A stretch of 64,000 bases of DNA from the NCBI GenBank assembly GCA_900078405.1, contig FLTS01000001.1, forward strand, positions 1,760,626 through 1,824,625, written 5' to 3'. The first letter of the stretch is position 1, and every line of letters starts with the position of its first letter. The notes beneath the pieces were generated by a model. It did not search any database. It worked only from the letters and a program-made list of their open reading frames with translations, and was not told the DNA's origin. Shown piece by piece: positions 8,192 through 18,547 of the stretch. The position numbers and the translations under genes were made by a program. Source of the DNA: an uncultured Stenotrophomonas sp. (GTDB lineage: Bacteria > Pseudomonadota > Gammaproteobacteria > Xanthomonadales > Xanthomonadaceae).

Positions 8192-9307
8192 TTGCGTATC
8201 CTGCTAGTCGGCGACGATGCCAATCTGTCGGCCGAGCTCCTCGAATACATCGCCGACCTGGGCGACGAATGGCATGTGCAGGGCGTCGCCGACGGCAATG
8301 CCGCCATTGCCACGGTCGCGTCCAGCATGGTCGACGCGGTCATCGTCGCGCCCGCCCTGCCGGACCTCACCCCGGCCACCTTGCTCGGGCAGATCCGCAC
8401 CCTGCGCCCGGAGACGATCCGCATCGCGCTGATCGAGGCCGCGCAGAGCCAGCGTGCGCCCGCCGCCCGCATCATCGGCGTCGCCCACCGCTTCCTCCCG
8501 CTGCCGCTGTCGCCGGAAGTCCTGCTCGACGCCCTGACCAGCCTGGAAGAGCTGCGCGACCTGCTGTACAGCCCGCGCCTGAGCAGTGCCATCGGCCGCA
8601 TCGAAAAGCTGCCGTCGCCGCCGCACCTGTACCTGAGCCTGATGCAGGCACTGGAAGAGGACGAGAACAGCGACGCCACCGACATCGCCAAGCTGGTCGC
8701 CGCCGACCCGGCCATCGCCGCCAAGGTGCTGCAGCTGTCGAACTCGGCGTTTTTCAACAGTGGCCGCTCGATCACCGACCTGCGCGGTGCGGTGACCCGC
8801 CTCGGCCTGGCCACCCTGCGCGACCTGGTACTGGCCAGCGAAGTGTTCGCCGTGCCGGCCATTTCCCCGGCCGAACGCAACGCGTTGCAGGCCCGTGCCC
8901 TGATGGCCTCGCGGCTGGCGGCGAAGATGCTGCCGGCCAGCAGCGCCGAACTGGGCGCGACCGCGGCCCTGCTGGCCGACATCGGCCTGCTGTTGCCGGG
9001 GGTGCGCAACGAACGCGAAGCGCTGGTCGAAGGCGACGAACGCCCCGGCCATGCCGAAGCCGGCGCCTACCTGCTGGGCCTGTGGGGCCTGCCGATGGCG
9101 ATCATCGAAGCCGTTGCCTTCCACCTGCAGCCGCAGCGCTCGAACGTGCGCAGTTTCTGGGTGAGCGGCGCGGTACACGTGGCCAGCGCGCTGGCCAGCG
9201 GTACCCCGGTCGACGAGCAGTACCTGGAACGCACCGGCGTATTGTCCAAGCTCGATGGCTGGCGCGACCTGGCCAACGAGTACGCCGGACTGTCCGCGGA
9301 CGCCTGA
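8192..9307 (+). CDS. HDOD-domain signalling protein with degenerate receiver domain
   Basis: A 371-residue protein. Residues 1-115 have a response-regulator receiver fold (MRILLVGDDANL at the start, then VDAVIVAPALPDLTPATLLGQIR). At the position of the usual phosphoacceptor Asp the sequence has Ala, so it is probably not phosphorylated. Residues about 130-330 form an HDOD domain (DIAKLVAADPAIAAKVLQLSNSAFF, LRGAVTRLGLATLRDLVLAS, GLWGLPMAIIEAVAFH), a non-catalytic relative of HD phosphohydrolases used in bacterial signalling. The start chosen is TTG at 8192, because GGGGGA lies eight bases upstream and the receiver strand begins immediately; TTG at 8177 is an alternative. It is followed by a clear terminator. 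The output is not evident from the sequence. Confidence 0.85.
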   Translation: MRILLVGDDANLSAELLEYIADLGDEWHVQGVADGNAAIATVASSMVDAVIVAPALPDLTPATLLGQIRTLRPETIRIALIEAAQSQRAPAARIIGVAHRFLPLPLSPEVLLDALTSLEELRDLLYSPRLSSAIGRIEKLPSPPHLYLSLMQALEEDENSDATDIAKLVAADPAIAAKVLQLSNSAFFNSGRSITDLRGAVTRLGLATLRDLVLASEVFAVPAISPAERNALQARALMASRLAAKMLPASSAELGATAALLADIGLLLPGVRNEREALVEGDERPGHAEAGAYLLGLWGLPMAIIEAVAFHLQPQRSNVRSFWVSGAVHVASALASGTPVDEQYLERTGVLSKLDGWRDLANEYAGLSADA

Positions 9308-9331
9308 GGCAAACACCTCACGGAACTGCCG

Positions 9332-9362
9332 AACGGCCGCGCTCGACGCGGCCGTTTCGTTT
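9332..9362 (+). terminator. Intrinsic terminator of the HDOD gene
   Basis: A perfect 10-base-pair stem AACGGCCGCG with a five-base loop, followed by a T-rich stretch TCGTTTTG. Confidence 0.8.
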
Positions 9363-9551
9363 TGGGTTCGGCGCAATCCGGCGATGGCCGAACAGCGCGC
9401 GGCAGCATCTCTTTCCACACCGGGCACGACAAAGAAACGGACCTTCGCCCATCGCGGGGAAAGGCAAACCGCATGCATGGCCGAAGACGGCAGCCCTTTC
9501 GATGAAACCCGTGCCGGGCACGCCCGACACCTGCGGTGGCAAAGGACAAAG

Positions 9552-9583
9552 AAAAAGGGTGGGCCTTGCGGCCCACCCTTTTT
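9552..9583. terminator. Bidirectional terminator between HDOD gene and TonB-dependent receptor
   Basis: AAAAAGGGTGGGCC and its complement flank a TTGC loop. There are A/T runs on both sides, so the hairpin can terminate in both directions. It lies 24 bases after the stop of the minus-strand receptor. The rest of the 299-base gap from 9308 to 9606 shows nothing else I can name. Confidence 0.85.
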
Positions 9584-9606
9584 GTCTTGCACCAGGCTTC
9601 GATGGA

Positions 9607-12441
9607 TCAGAAGCGCTGGGTGTACTTCATGTAGATGAAGCGGCCGATGTCGAAGCCACCGTAGTAGGCAAACGACGAGTTCGGGGCCGAATACATCAGC
9701 GGACCGCGGTGGTCGAACAGGTTGTTCGCACCGACGGCGATGGTGGCATCCCACGGCGCCTTCCAGTTGACCTGCAGGTCGTGGAAGGTGTTGGAGCCGG
9801 TGGTACGCAGCGGGTCGGTCTCGCCATTGGCGATGTGGCCCGGCTTGTCGCACCAACCATCGGCCAGCGAGATGCAGTTTTCCTTCATGCCCGAGTAGTA
9901 ACGAGCGGTGTAGTTGACACCGAAGTCACCCAGCTCCCAGTTCACGCCCACGTTGGAACGCACGCGGAAGATGCCCGGGGCGCCGACGTTGCCGATGATG
10001 ATGTTTTCACCGGCGGCATTCTGGCCGACTTCGTCATACTTGGCGGTGTAGGTGGTCTGCCAATCGACGCTGAACTGACCGATGGCCAGCTCCGGCAGAC
10101 GGTACTTGACGCCGACGTCGTAGCCTTCGGTTTCCATCTCGCCCAGGTTGGCCAGGCCGTAGAACATGCTGCTGATATGACCATCGGCAGCACGCACGAT
10201 GCCGGCGCAACGGCTGGAATCACCCAGCACGTAGCAGTCGCGCAGGATGCGGTCGACGCTGTCGGAGATGATCATGTCCTTGATCCGGTAGTTGAACCAG
10301 TCAAGCGAGATGTCCAGGCCCTGTACCCAGCGCGGGCTCCACACGATGCCAACGGTCTTGCTGGTCGAGGTTTCCGGCAGCAAGTTTTCGTTGGAACCGG
10401 TGATGAACTGGTCCGGGGTGGCGCACGGCCAGGTGGTGCAGGGCTCCAGGCCCTGGCCCAGCTGCACGTAATTCGGAGCCACGCCAGCGGCGGTACAGGC
10501 GGCATTGCCTGCAACACTGCCTGCGACGCCGGTCGAGCACGGATCGGTGTACTTCTCGAACGAAGAACCGGTGCCGCCGTACAGGTCGTCGATGGACGGT
10601 GCACGGAAGCCTTCGGCATAGGTACCACGGATCAGCAGGTCATCGGCCGGACGCCAGGTCAGGCCGAACTTGCTGTTGATGGTGTCACCGAAGTTGCTGT
10701 AGTCCGAGTAACGACTGGCAACGTTGATGGTCAGTTCCTTGGCGAACGCCATGTCGGCCAGCACCGGGATGTTCAGCTCCAGGTACACCTCGTCCAGCTC
10801 ATAGGAACCGGAGGTGGTGGTCGAAGCCAGGCCGGTGGACATGCCCGACTGCGCGAACGCATCCGGCACGTAACGGCCTTCTTCCTCGCGGTGCTCCACG
10901 CCAACGGCGAAGCCCAGATCACCGGCCGGCAGGGTCACGATCGAACCACTCAGGTCAGCGTTGAAGCTGGTGGTCTTGGTGGTGCCGGTGGTGGTGTAGA
11001 TCGGGAACAGGAAGTTCTGCAGATCCTGGTTGCTCAGCGAACCGGCGCCGTCAACGCCGTAGGGCAGCAGCGGGTTCCAGGCATAGCAGCCCTCGATCGG
11101 CTTGGCAGCAGTGCCGCAACGGGCAACGCCATTGGCGTCGATGAACGACGGGCCCAGCGCCTGAGCCGAGGCGATCAAGCTCATGTCGCCGCGCTGAGAC
11201 TTGGTGATCTCGTTGCGGTTCCACAGTGCACCGACGCTCCAGTCGAACGCCTTGCCTGCGAAATCGAAGTAGCCGCTGAGCGACGGAGCGAAGCGCAGGG
11301 TCTTGAGCTGGCTGGCGGTGGTGCGCGGCACTTCCCACAGGCGGCGGCGGAATTCGATGTCCTCGCCAACCGGGTTGAAGGCGCTGTCAGCCGACAGCGG
11401 GGTATCGAACGCCAGCGACTGGTACGGGTAACCGGCGATCTGCTGGTCGGTGTTGCGCTCGTTGTACAGCAGGTCGGCGTTGAACGACACCGAATCGGTG
11501 AAGTCGTAGTTGCCATTGACATACACCGACTTACGCTCGATGCCGGTCTGCACCATCATCTGCTGGTTGGCGTTGGCGTACCCGGCACCGGTGAGCGGCT
11601 CGTAGTCGGCCAGATTGGACGGGTTGCCACCCGGCTTCAGGGTGCACCATGCCTCCGCACCGCCCGGGCCGCAGGCACCCAGCCAGCTGCCGTTCTGGCT
11701 GATGGCACTCCAGTCGCCAGTGGTGGAGTTCGGGCCCTTGCCGCCATCCTTCGAGAACCAGCGGTCCGCGCCCCACACCGGATCCTGCTTGGAATACTCG
11801 GCCGACAGGGTCACACCACCGCGCTCGCCTTCGGCACCGAGGGTGAAGGAATACTGCTCGGTGTCACCGTCGCCTTCGCCGTACTGGCCGACATAGACCT
11901 GGGCTTCGGCGCCGTCGAAGCGCTTGCGGGTGATGACGTTGACCACGCCGGCGATGGCGTCGGAACCGTAGATGGCCGAAGCGCCATCCTTCAGCACTTC
12001 GATGCGCTCGATGGCCGACATCGGGATCTGGCTCAGATCCTGGTAGCCGCCGGTGCTGGCGCCCAGACGCTTGCCGTTCATCAGCACCAGGGTGCGGTTG
12101 GCACCGAGGTTGCGCAGGTCGACGTAGTAGCCACCAACGTTTTCACCGGAGGCCAGTGCGTAGGCACGGGAGATGGCCGGGGAGCCGGCCGAGGTCAGGT
12201 TCTGCAGCACGTCGGCAACCGAGGTGAAGCCCTGCTTTTCCAGGTTCTCACGGCTCAGGGTGATGATCGGCTGCTGGGTTTCCATGTTCGCGCCACGGAT
12301 GCGCGAACCGGTGACCTCGATGCGGTCCAGGTCGGTGGTGCCCTTGGCAGTGTCCTGCGCCGAGGCAAAAGCCGGGGTCAACGCGATCGCGATGCCGGCC
12401 GGGAGCAAACCCAGTCGCATGGCGGGAGTACGAAATTTCAT
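9607..12441 (-). CDS. TonB-dependent outer-membrane receptor
   Basis: A 944-residue outer-membrane active transporter powered by TonB-ExbB-ExbD; the ligand cannot be read from the sequence. The Sec signal peptide ends at about residue 29 (ALTPAFASAQ). A TonB-box-like segment LDRIEVTGSRIRG is followed by the plug domain (SVADVLQNL, LRNLGANRTLVLMNGKRLG, IERIEVLKDGASAIYGSDAIAGVVNVIT), then the beta barrel, which ends in the C-terminal Phe expected by the BAM machinery (KYTQRF). The ATG at 12441 is preceded by GGAGAG; an upstream TTG is in frame. An AraC-type regulator lies 45 bases upstream on the same strand, so this is probably a regulator-receptor pair. A small hairpin sits in the leader. Confidence 0.93.
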   Translation of the reverse strand: MKFRTPAMRLGLLPAGIAIALTPAFASAQDTAKGTTDLDRIEVTGSRIRGANMETQQPIITLSRENLEKQGFTSVADVLQNLTSAGSPAISRAYALASGENVGGYYVDLRNLGANRTLVLMNGKRLGASTGGYQDLSQIPMSAIERIEVLKDGASAIYGSDAIAGVVNVITRKRFDGAEAQVYVGQYGEGDGDTEQYSFTLGAEGERGGVTLSAEYSKQDPVWGADRWFSKDGGKGPNSTTGDWSAISQNGSWLGACGPGGAEAWCTLKPGGNPSNLADYEPLTGAGYANANQQMMVQTGIERKSVYVNGNYDFTDSVSFNADLLYNERNTDQQIAGYPYQSLAFDTPLSADSAFNPVGEDIEFRRRLWEVPRTTASQLKTLRFAPSLSGYFDFAGKAFDWSVGALWNRNEITKSQRGDMSLIASAQALGPSFIDANGVARCGTAAKPIEGCYAWNPLLPYGVDGAGSLSNQDLQNFLFPIYTTTGTTKTTSFNADLSGSIVTLPAGDLGFAVGVEHREEEGRYVPDAFAQSGMSTGLASTTTSGSYELDEVYLELNIPVLADMAFAKELTINVASRYSDYSNFGDTINSKFGLTWRPADDLLIRGTYAEGFRAPSIDDLYGGTGSSFEKYTDPCSTGVAGSVAGNAACTAAGVAPNYVQLGQGLEPCTTWPCATPDQFITGSNENLLPETSTSKTVGIVWSPRWVQGLDISLDWFNYRIKDMIISDSVDRILRDCYVLGDSSRCAGIVRAADGHISSMFYGLANLGEMETEGYDVGVKYRLPELAIGQFSVDWQTTYTAKYDEVGQNAAGENIIIGNVGAPGIFRVRSNVGVNWELGDFGVNYTARYYSGMKENCISLADGWCDKPGHIANGETDPLRTTGSNTFHDLQVNWKAPWDATIAVGANNLFDHRGPLMYSAPNSSFAYYGGFDIGRFIYMKYTQRF

Positions 12442-12460
12442 CAATCTCTCCGGTTACGTT

Positions 12461-12481
12461 AGTGGTGTGTTAAACACCACT
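12461..12481 (-). promoter_or_regulatory. Inverted repeat in the leader of the TonB-dependent receptor gene
   Basis: AGTGGTGT and ACACCACT form an eight-base-pair inverted repeat around GTTAA, about 20 bases upstream of the receptor start codon and in the gap after the AraC gene. It could be a regulator operator or a leader hairpin; nothing decides between them. Confidence 0.4.
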
Positions 12482-12486
12482 GAAAG

Positions 12487-13404
12487 TTACGTTCGTACCG
12501 AAGCGATGGGTTTGCCCGAATCACCCGCAGACTTTGCCGACTGTGGCGGAAAAGCCACTGCCGTTTCCCGGTAGCGGGTCGCCGACGTACCGAAACGGGC
12601 GCGGAACGCGCGTGCGAAGCTGCAACAGTTGTCGAAACCGCTGGCCGAAGCCACCTCACCGATCATCATGTCGGTATCACGCAGCAGCATCGCCGCACGC
12701 TCCAGCCGCAGCCGTGCGGACAGCGACTGCGGGCTTTCCTCGTACAGGCTCTGGAAGGTCTTGGACAGGTACCAGCTGGAGAAGTTGGTCAGCTCGGCCA
12801 ATTCACCGATCCGCACCACGCGATGGCTGTTGCCCTCCAGGTACATGCGGGCACGCTGCATGCGGCTGAACACCTGACGCTTGCGCAACCGCGAACGCCC
12901 CGGGCAGCGCTGCACGCCATCGGCCAGTTCGCGCTGCAACGAAGCCACATGCAGCAGCAGCGGGCGCAACGCATGCACGCCTTGTGCACCGGCCTGCGCC
13001 TCGCGCCACAGGCGCAACGCCAGCAGTGCCTCGGCCCGGCTCATGCGGCCATGACCGGTGTAGACGCTGCTGTCGGCCAGGGTGCCCAGCAGGCGCAACG
13101 CATCGCCATCCAAGGCCATGCCGATGCAGATGCCATCACGCCCGGCCTGGACCATCGGCCGTGATTCCTTCTCGAATGCAATCCACTCGCGCTGGTGCAG
13201 GCGGAACTTGCCCTCCTTGGACTCGATCCAACTGCTGCCACGCAACTGCATCCACAAGGTGAATACCGTGCCGGATGTCTGCAGGCTGCCCAGCCGCGCG
13301 ACGCCGACGCAGTTCGGGCGACCGGCCTCTTCACTTTGCTTCTCGAACGAAACCGACTGGCCGCGATCGACCCAGGAAACCTGACGCATGCAACACACCA
13401 TCAT
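12487..13404 (-). CDS. AraC-family transcriptional regulator
   Basis: Up to 305 residues. The C-terminal 100 residues carry the paired helix-turn-helix of AraC/XylS regulators: RIGELAELTNFSSWYLSKTF for the first, and MIGEVASASGFDNCCSFARAFR with FGTSATRYR for the second. The N-terminal 180 residues form an unidentified sensor domain. Two methionines at 13404 and 13401 and a third at 13389 (MRQVSWVDRG) are possible starts and none has a convincing ribosome-binding site. It lies 45 bases upstream of the TonB-dependent receptor gene on the same strand, so the receptor is its likely target, possibly in response to the receptor ligand. That regulatory link is inferred. Confidence 0.9.
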   Translation of the reverse strand: MMVCCMRQVSWVDRGQSVSFEKQSEEAGRPNCVGVARLGSLQTSGTVFTLWMQLRGSSWIESKEGKFRLHQREWIAFEKESRPMVQAGRDGICIGMALDGDALRLLGTLADSSVYTGHGRMSRAEALLALRLWREAQAGAQGVHALRPLLLHVASLQRELADGVQRCPGRSRLRKRQVFSRMQRARMYLEGNSHRVVRIGELAELTNFSSWYLSKTFQSLYEESPQSLSARLRLERAAMLLRDTDMMIGEVASASGFDNCCSFARAFRARFGTSATRYRETAVAFPPQSAKSAGDSGKPIASVRT

Positions 13405-13504
13405 TTGCCTTCAATGGCCGATGGTTTTGCCGAATCTGCCCGTAGCCGTCAGGAAGATTTGGCGAGATCGCGCCGAAATCTCCACGAAGGTCGACCCGAA
13501 GGAA

Positions 13505-15820
13505 TCACGAATCCGATTTCCCCAACCGTGGCAACCACTTGAGGACACCCAATGGCAATTTCGACTGCCCTCCCGGTGTCGGCATCACGCCGATATTGGT
13601 CCCATCGGCGATCGTCAGCGTCGTGTAGATGGCGTCACCGGATGGAGCCAGGCTCAAGCCGTTGCTGCCGGCCGAGGCCGTGGCATGCAGACATCGGTTG
13701 GCACCCTGGCCTGCGCCATCCAGGCGTATCAGTCGCGACTGGCACGCGGCGTCCGCGCGCAGGTATTCGACCCCGCCATCGCTCCCCACTGCCCAGGTAC
13801 GGTAACGCCAACGGCTCGGCGCCTCTCCGCTGATCTGGCGGATGCTGCCGGGCGCCAGGGCCGCATCGGCCTGCCACAGCCCACCGCCACCCAGGCGGGT
13901 GAAAAGCACGCGCGCGCCACTACGGTCGTAACGCACCTGCGAGACACCGGGCAGACTGGCCAGACGCCGCCACGGCGTCTGCGAGCGGTCGAACAGCACC
14001 AGCATCATCCGCTCACCGGCATTCCGTTCGATCACGTATACGTGTTCCCGCCCCGCCCCATACACCGCCTGCAATGGTTCATGCACCGGTACCGGCAAGC
14101 GCTGCCAGCGCTCCGGCTCCGGCTCCACCTCGTAAATACCGGGGTGCCCAGCTTCGTCACGCCCGCTGACCAGCAACCGCCTGCTGTCCGCATCCCAGTC
14201 CGGCGCCTGCCGCGCCTCCGGGCGCAACCCGGCAAACAGGCGGGGCGGCGCATCGGGCTGGTCCAGCCGCCCCCACCACAGCCCGAAAACACCCGAACGA
14301 TCGGAGGTGAACGCCAGCTGCTTCCCATCCGGCGCCACCGTTGGCTGTGCATCGCTCCCGGAGGATGCGAACAGGCGTTGCCTGTCGCCACTGCCATCGA
14401 GCGCCACCCGGAACAGGGCGAACTGTGGGCGCCTGTGCACGAACGCCAGCATCGGCTTGAGCCGAGCCACCGCCGGGCTTTGCGCATCACCCACACCCAT
14501 GTCACGCAGTACGTGCTGGCGCACGTCCAGCCGGTACAGGCGCGACTCGGCTCCCACACGGCGGCCGAATACCATCGTCGCGTCGTCCATCCAGCTCCAA
14601 CCGCGGATTTCGGCGGCATCCTCGGTCAGGCGCCCGGCATTGCCGCCATTGGCGTCCATCATCCACAGGTCACCGACCTGCGGATTGCGCGTGAAACCGA
14701 TACGGCTGCCATCCGGCGAGAAGCGGGGCGCGTAATCGAAGTCATCCGGCCCGCGCGCGTAGTCCAGCGCCGTCCAGCGGCCGGATGCCAGGTCGAGGAT
14801 GCGGATACCCGGCGCCCCCCGCGGCCCGGTCATGGAGCCGAATACCAACCCCCGGCCATCCGGTGTCCAGTCGAAACTGAGCATGTCCGCACCGTCGCAA
14901 TCGGCAACCCGGCGCTCGTCGCCACCGGTGAACGCCCGTACCAGCACTTCGCACTGCCCTTGCGTGCGGAAACGGGCAAATGCGATCTCGCGTCCATCCG
15001 GTGACCATGCCGGCAGGCGGTCGGAAGCGCCATCCGGTGTTTTTGCCAGCACCACTGCCGGCGCGTTGCCGGTACTTTGTACTTTCAACGTGGAGCGAGG
15101 GCCACTTTCATCGGCATAGACCACCAATGCACCATCCGGCGACAACGCCGGCCAGGTATCGAACCCCTCGGTGGTGGTGATCAACCGGTACGGCGGCTCC
15201 GGGCTGCCAATCACGCGGGTGCCATCGCTGTTGACCGCCTCCTGCGCCACCTCGGCCTCGGCCACCGGTCGCTGCCACAGCAACCAGGCCAGCAGCAACG
15301 TACTGCACAGCAAGGCCAGCCCAACCAGCCACAACAGGCGGCGGCGCACGCGGCGCCAGCCGCGGGGCCCGCTTCCTTCTTCGATTTGCATCGACGGGGC
15401 CGCAACGACCCGGGCGGCGGTGTCCGTCACGACGTCGGCCCGGGGAGGCAATGGCTCCGGCATGTCCCAGCTGACGGGCGCCAGCAGGCGGTAGCCACTC
15501 TTGGCAATCGTCTCGATGCCACTTTGGCCATCGGCGGAAGCGCCACCGGCCGCAAATGCCTTGCGCAGCTGCGTGATCGCCTGGGTGAGCACGTCGTTGG
15601 TCGGCAAGGTATCCGGCCACACCTGCGCGAACAATTCGTCACGGGTGACCACGTTGCCCGCGTTGCGCGCGAGCACCAGCAATACGCTGGCCGCCTTGGG
15701 CGTCAGCCGTACCGGCCGTCGTGCGCCCGGTGCATGCACTTCGCGCGAAGACAGGACCACGAGACACTCGCCGATGTGCAACCGGTCCGCAGCCGGCATG
15801 TCGTTGTCGATGTGTTCCAT
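13505..15820 (-). CDS. Membrane-bound winged-helix regulator with PD40/TolB-like propeller
   Basis: A 771-residue one-component regulator of the CadC/ToxR layout. Residues about 12-115 form an OmpR-type winged helix (RLTPKAASVLLVLARNAG, VVTRDELFAQVWPD, VLTQAITQLRKAF, IETIAKSGYRLLAPV). A single transmembrane helix at about residues 158-182 (LLWLVGLALLCSTLLLAWLLW) follows a proline-rich linker. Residues 210-760 contain repeated PD40 beta-propeller motifs such as ALSPDGALVVYADE, AWSPDGREIAFARF, RFSPDGSRIGFTR and TVAPDGKQLAFTSDRSG, which would lie in the periplasm. The signal it senses is unknown. It is 100 bases upstream of the AraC gene on the same strand, and the two could share a transcript. 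Proteins of this layout are common in Xanthomonadaceae. Confidence 0.88.
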   Translation of the reverse strand: MEHIDNDMPAADRLHIGECLVVLSSREVHAPGARRPVRLTPKAASVLLVLARNAGNVVTRDELFAQVWPDTLPTNDVLTQAITQLRKAFAAGGASADGQSGIETIAKSGYRLLAPVSWDMPEPLPPRADVVTDTAARVVAAPSMQIEEGSGPRGWRRVRRRLLWLVGLALLCSTLLLAWLLWQRPVAEAEVAQEAVNSDGTRVIGSPEPPYRLITTTEGFDTWPALSPDGALVVYADESGPRSTLKVQSTGNAPAVVLAKTPDGASDRLPAWSPDGREIAFARFRTQGQCEVLVRAFTGGDERRVADCDGADMLSFDWTPDGRGLVFGSMTGPRGAPGIRILDLASGRWTALDYARGPDDFDYAPRFSPDGSRIGFTRNPQVGDLWMMDANGGNAGRLTEDAAEIRGWSWMDDATMVFGRRVGAESRLYRLDVRQHVLRDMGVGDAQSPAVARLKPMLAFVHRRPQFALFRVALDGSGDRQRLFASSGSDAQPTVAPDGKQLAFTSDRSGVFGLWWGRLDQPDAPPRLFAGLRPEARQAPDWDADSRRLLVSGRDEAGHPGIYEVEPEPERWQRLPVPVHEPLQAVYGAGREHVYVIERNAGERMMLVLFDRSQTPWRRLASLPGVSQVRYDRSGARVLFTRLGGGGLWQADAALAPGSIRQISGEAPSRWRYRTWAVGSDGGVEYLRADAACQSRLIRLDGAGQGANRCLHATASAGSNGLSLAPSGDAIYTTLTIADGTNIGVMPTPGGQSKLPLGVLKWLPRLGKSDS

Positions 15821-15961
15821 ACCGTGTCAGGGATGTGAATCGCTGGTGGGCACCTTCCCGCGCCCGCCCCCTGGTGGAATACCACCGCCAGTGAACCGCC
15901 AGAATCCGCAAATGGCGTCAACGCAAACCGCAAATGTTTCAAGGCGCGCGGATATTAGCCT

Positions 15962-16068
15962 AGGCAACGTTTCCTGCGCGCCTGCGCAGGGCGACACCAG
16001 GCTCTCTCTCGCCGACGAATTCATACAAATTGCTTCAGGATTCGCGCCTTCGGGCGCGATATTTTTTT
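15962..16068 (+). ncRNA. Candidate intergenic small RNA
   Basis: A textbook plus-strand terminator ends at 16068: stem TCGCGCC, a TTCG tetraloop, complement GGCGCGA, then TATTTTTTT. Both flanking genes are on the minus strand, so it must serve an unannotated plus-strand transcript. About 70 bases upstream a second hairpin is possible (CCTGCGC GC CTGCGCAGG region, about 15972-15990). TATTAG at 15953-15958 could be the -10 element, which would give an RNA of about 105 bases; no good -35 element is seen. The 5' end is therefore a guess. Confidence 0.4.
16042..16068 (+). terminator. Orphan intrinsic terminator (plus strand)
   Basis: A seven-base-pair stem capped by a TTCG tetraloop and followed by TATTTTTTT. 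It is in the wrong orientation for the minus-strand genes on both sides. Confidence 0.8.
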
Positions 16069-16404
16069 CCGCTGCCTGCTTCTTGGAAACTGAAAAGCCT
16101 TGAAACAAGGGCATTCCCGCATCCAGCGCGAATCGGCAGACCGGCATTTCGCATGCATTCAACATACTGAAGAAAAACTGAAGACCATGAGATCCGGCCA
16201 CGCTCCGGGTCATCGCACCGGAGTGAAATCGTGGTGCCGCCGATGCATGGAATCGGCAATGCGTCACACAACATCATCCTCACGAAGCCATACCGGTCAT
16301 GGCTGCCGCAACTGCGGAACGCGCTCCGCATGGATGCCGCGAGGAAAACTTGAACTCGGCGCACCTTCCCCCGCAGGAAAAGATGCGCCGATGTGCGAGC
16401 ACTC

Positions 16405-18483
<2,079 letters not shown>

Positions 18484-18547
18484 GCGCATTAGACCATGAA
18501 GCGGGGAGCGAGTGGGACGAGCGAAAGCAAGGCGCAATACCCCTCGC

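Larger units (their letters stand above)
15821..16404. other. 584-base gap between the PD40 regulator and thiC
   Basis: No convincing protein-coding gene lies here on either strand. The left half contains a plus-strand intrinsic terminator at 16042-16068 with no plus-strand gene before it, which suggests a small RNA; see the separate entry. The right half (16070-16404) shows nothing I can name. Confidence 0.6.

Noticed and set aside
8185..12462. A 1425-codon plus-strand open frame spanning the HDOD gene and the TonB-dependent receptor
   Set aside because: It is antisense or out of frame to two well-supported genes, its product is Arg/Gly/His-rich low-complexity sequence with no domain, and long antisense frames are expected at this GC content.
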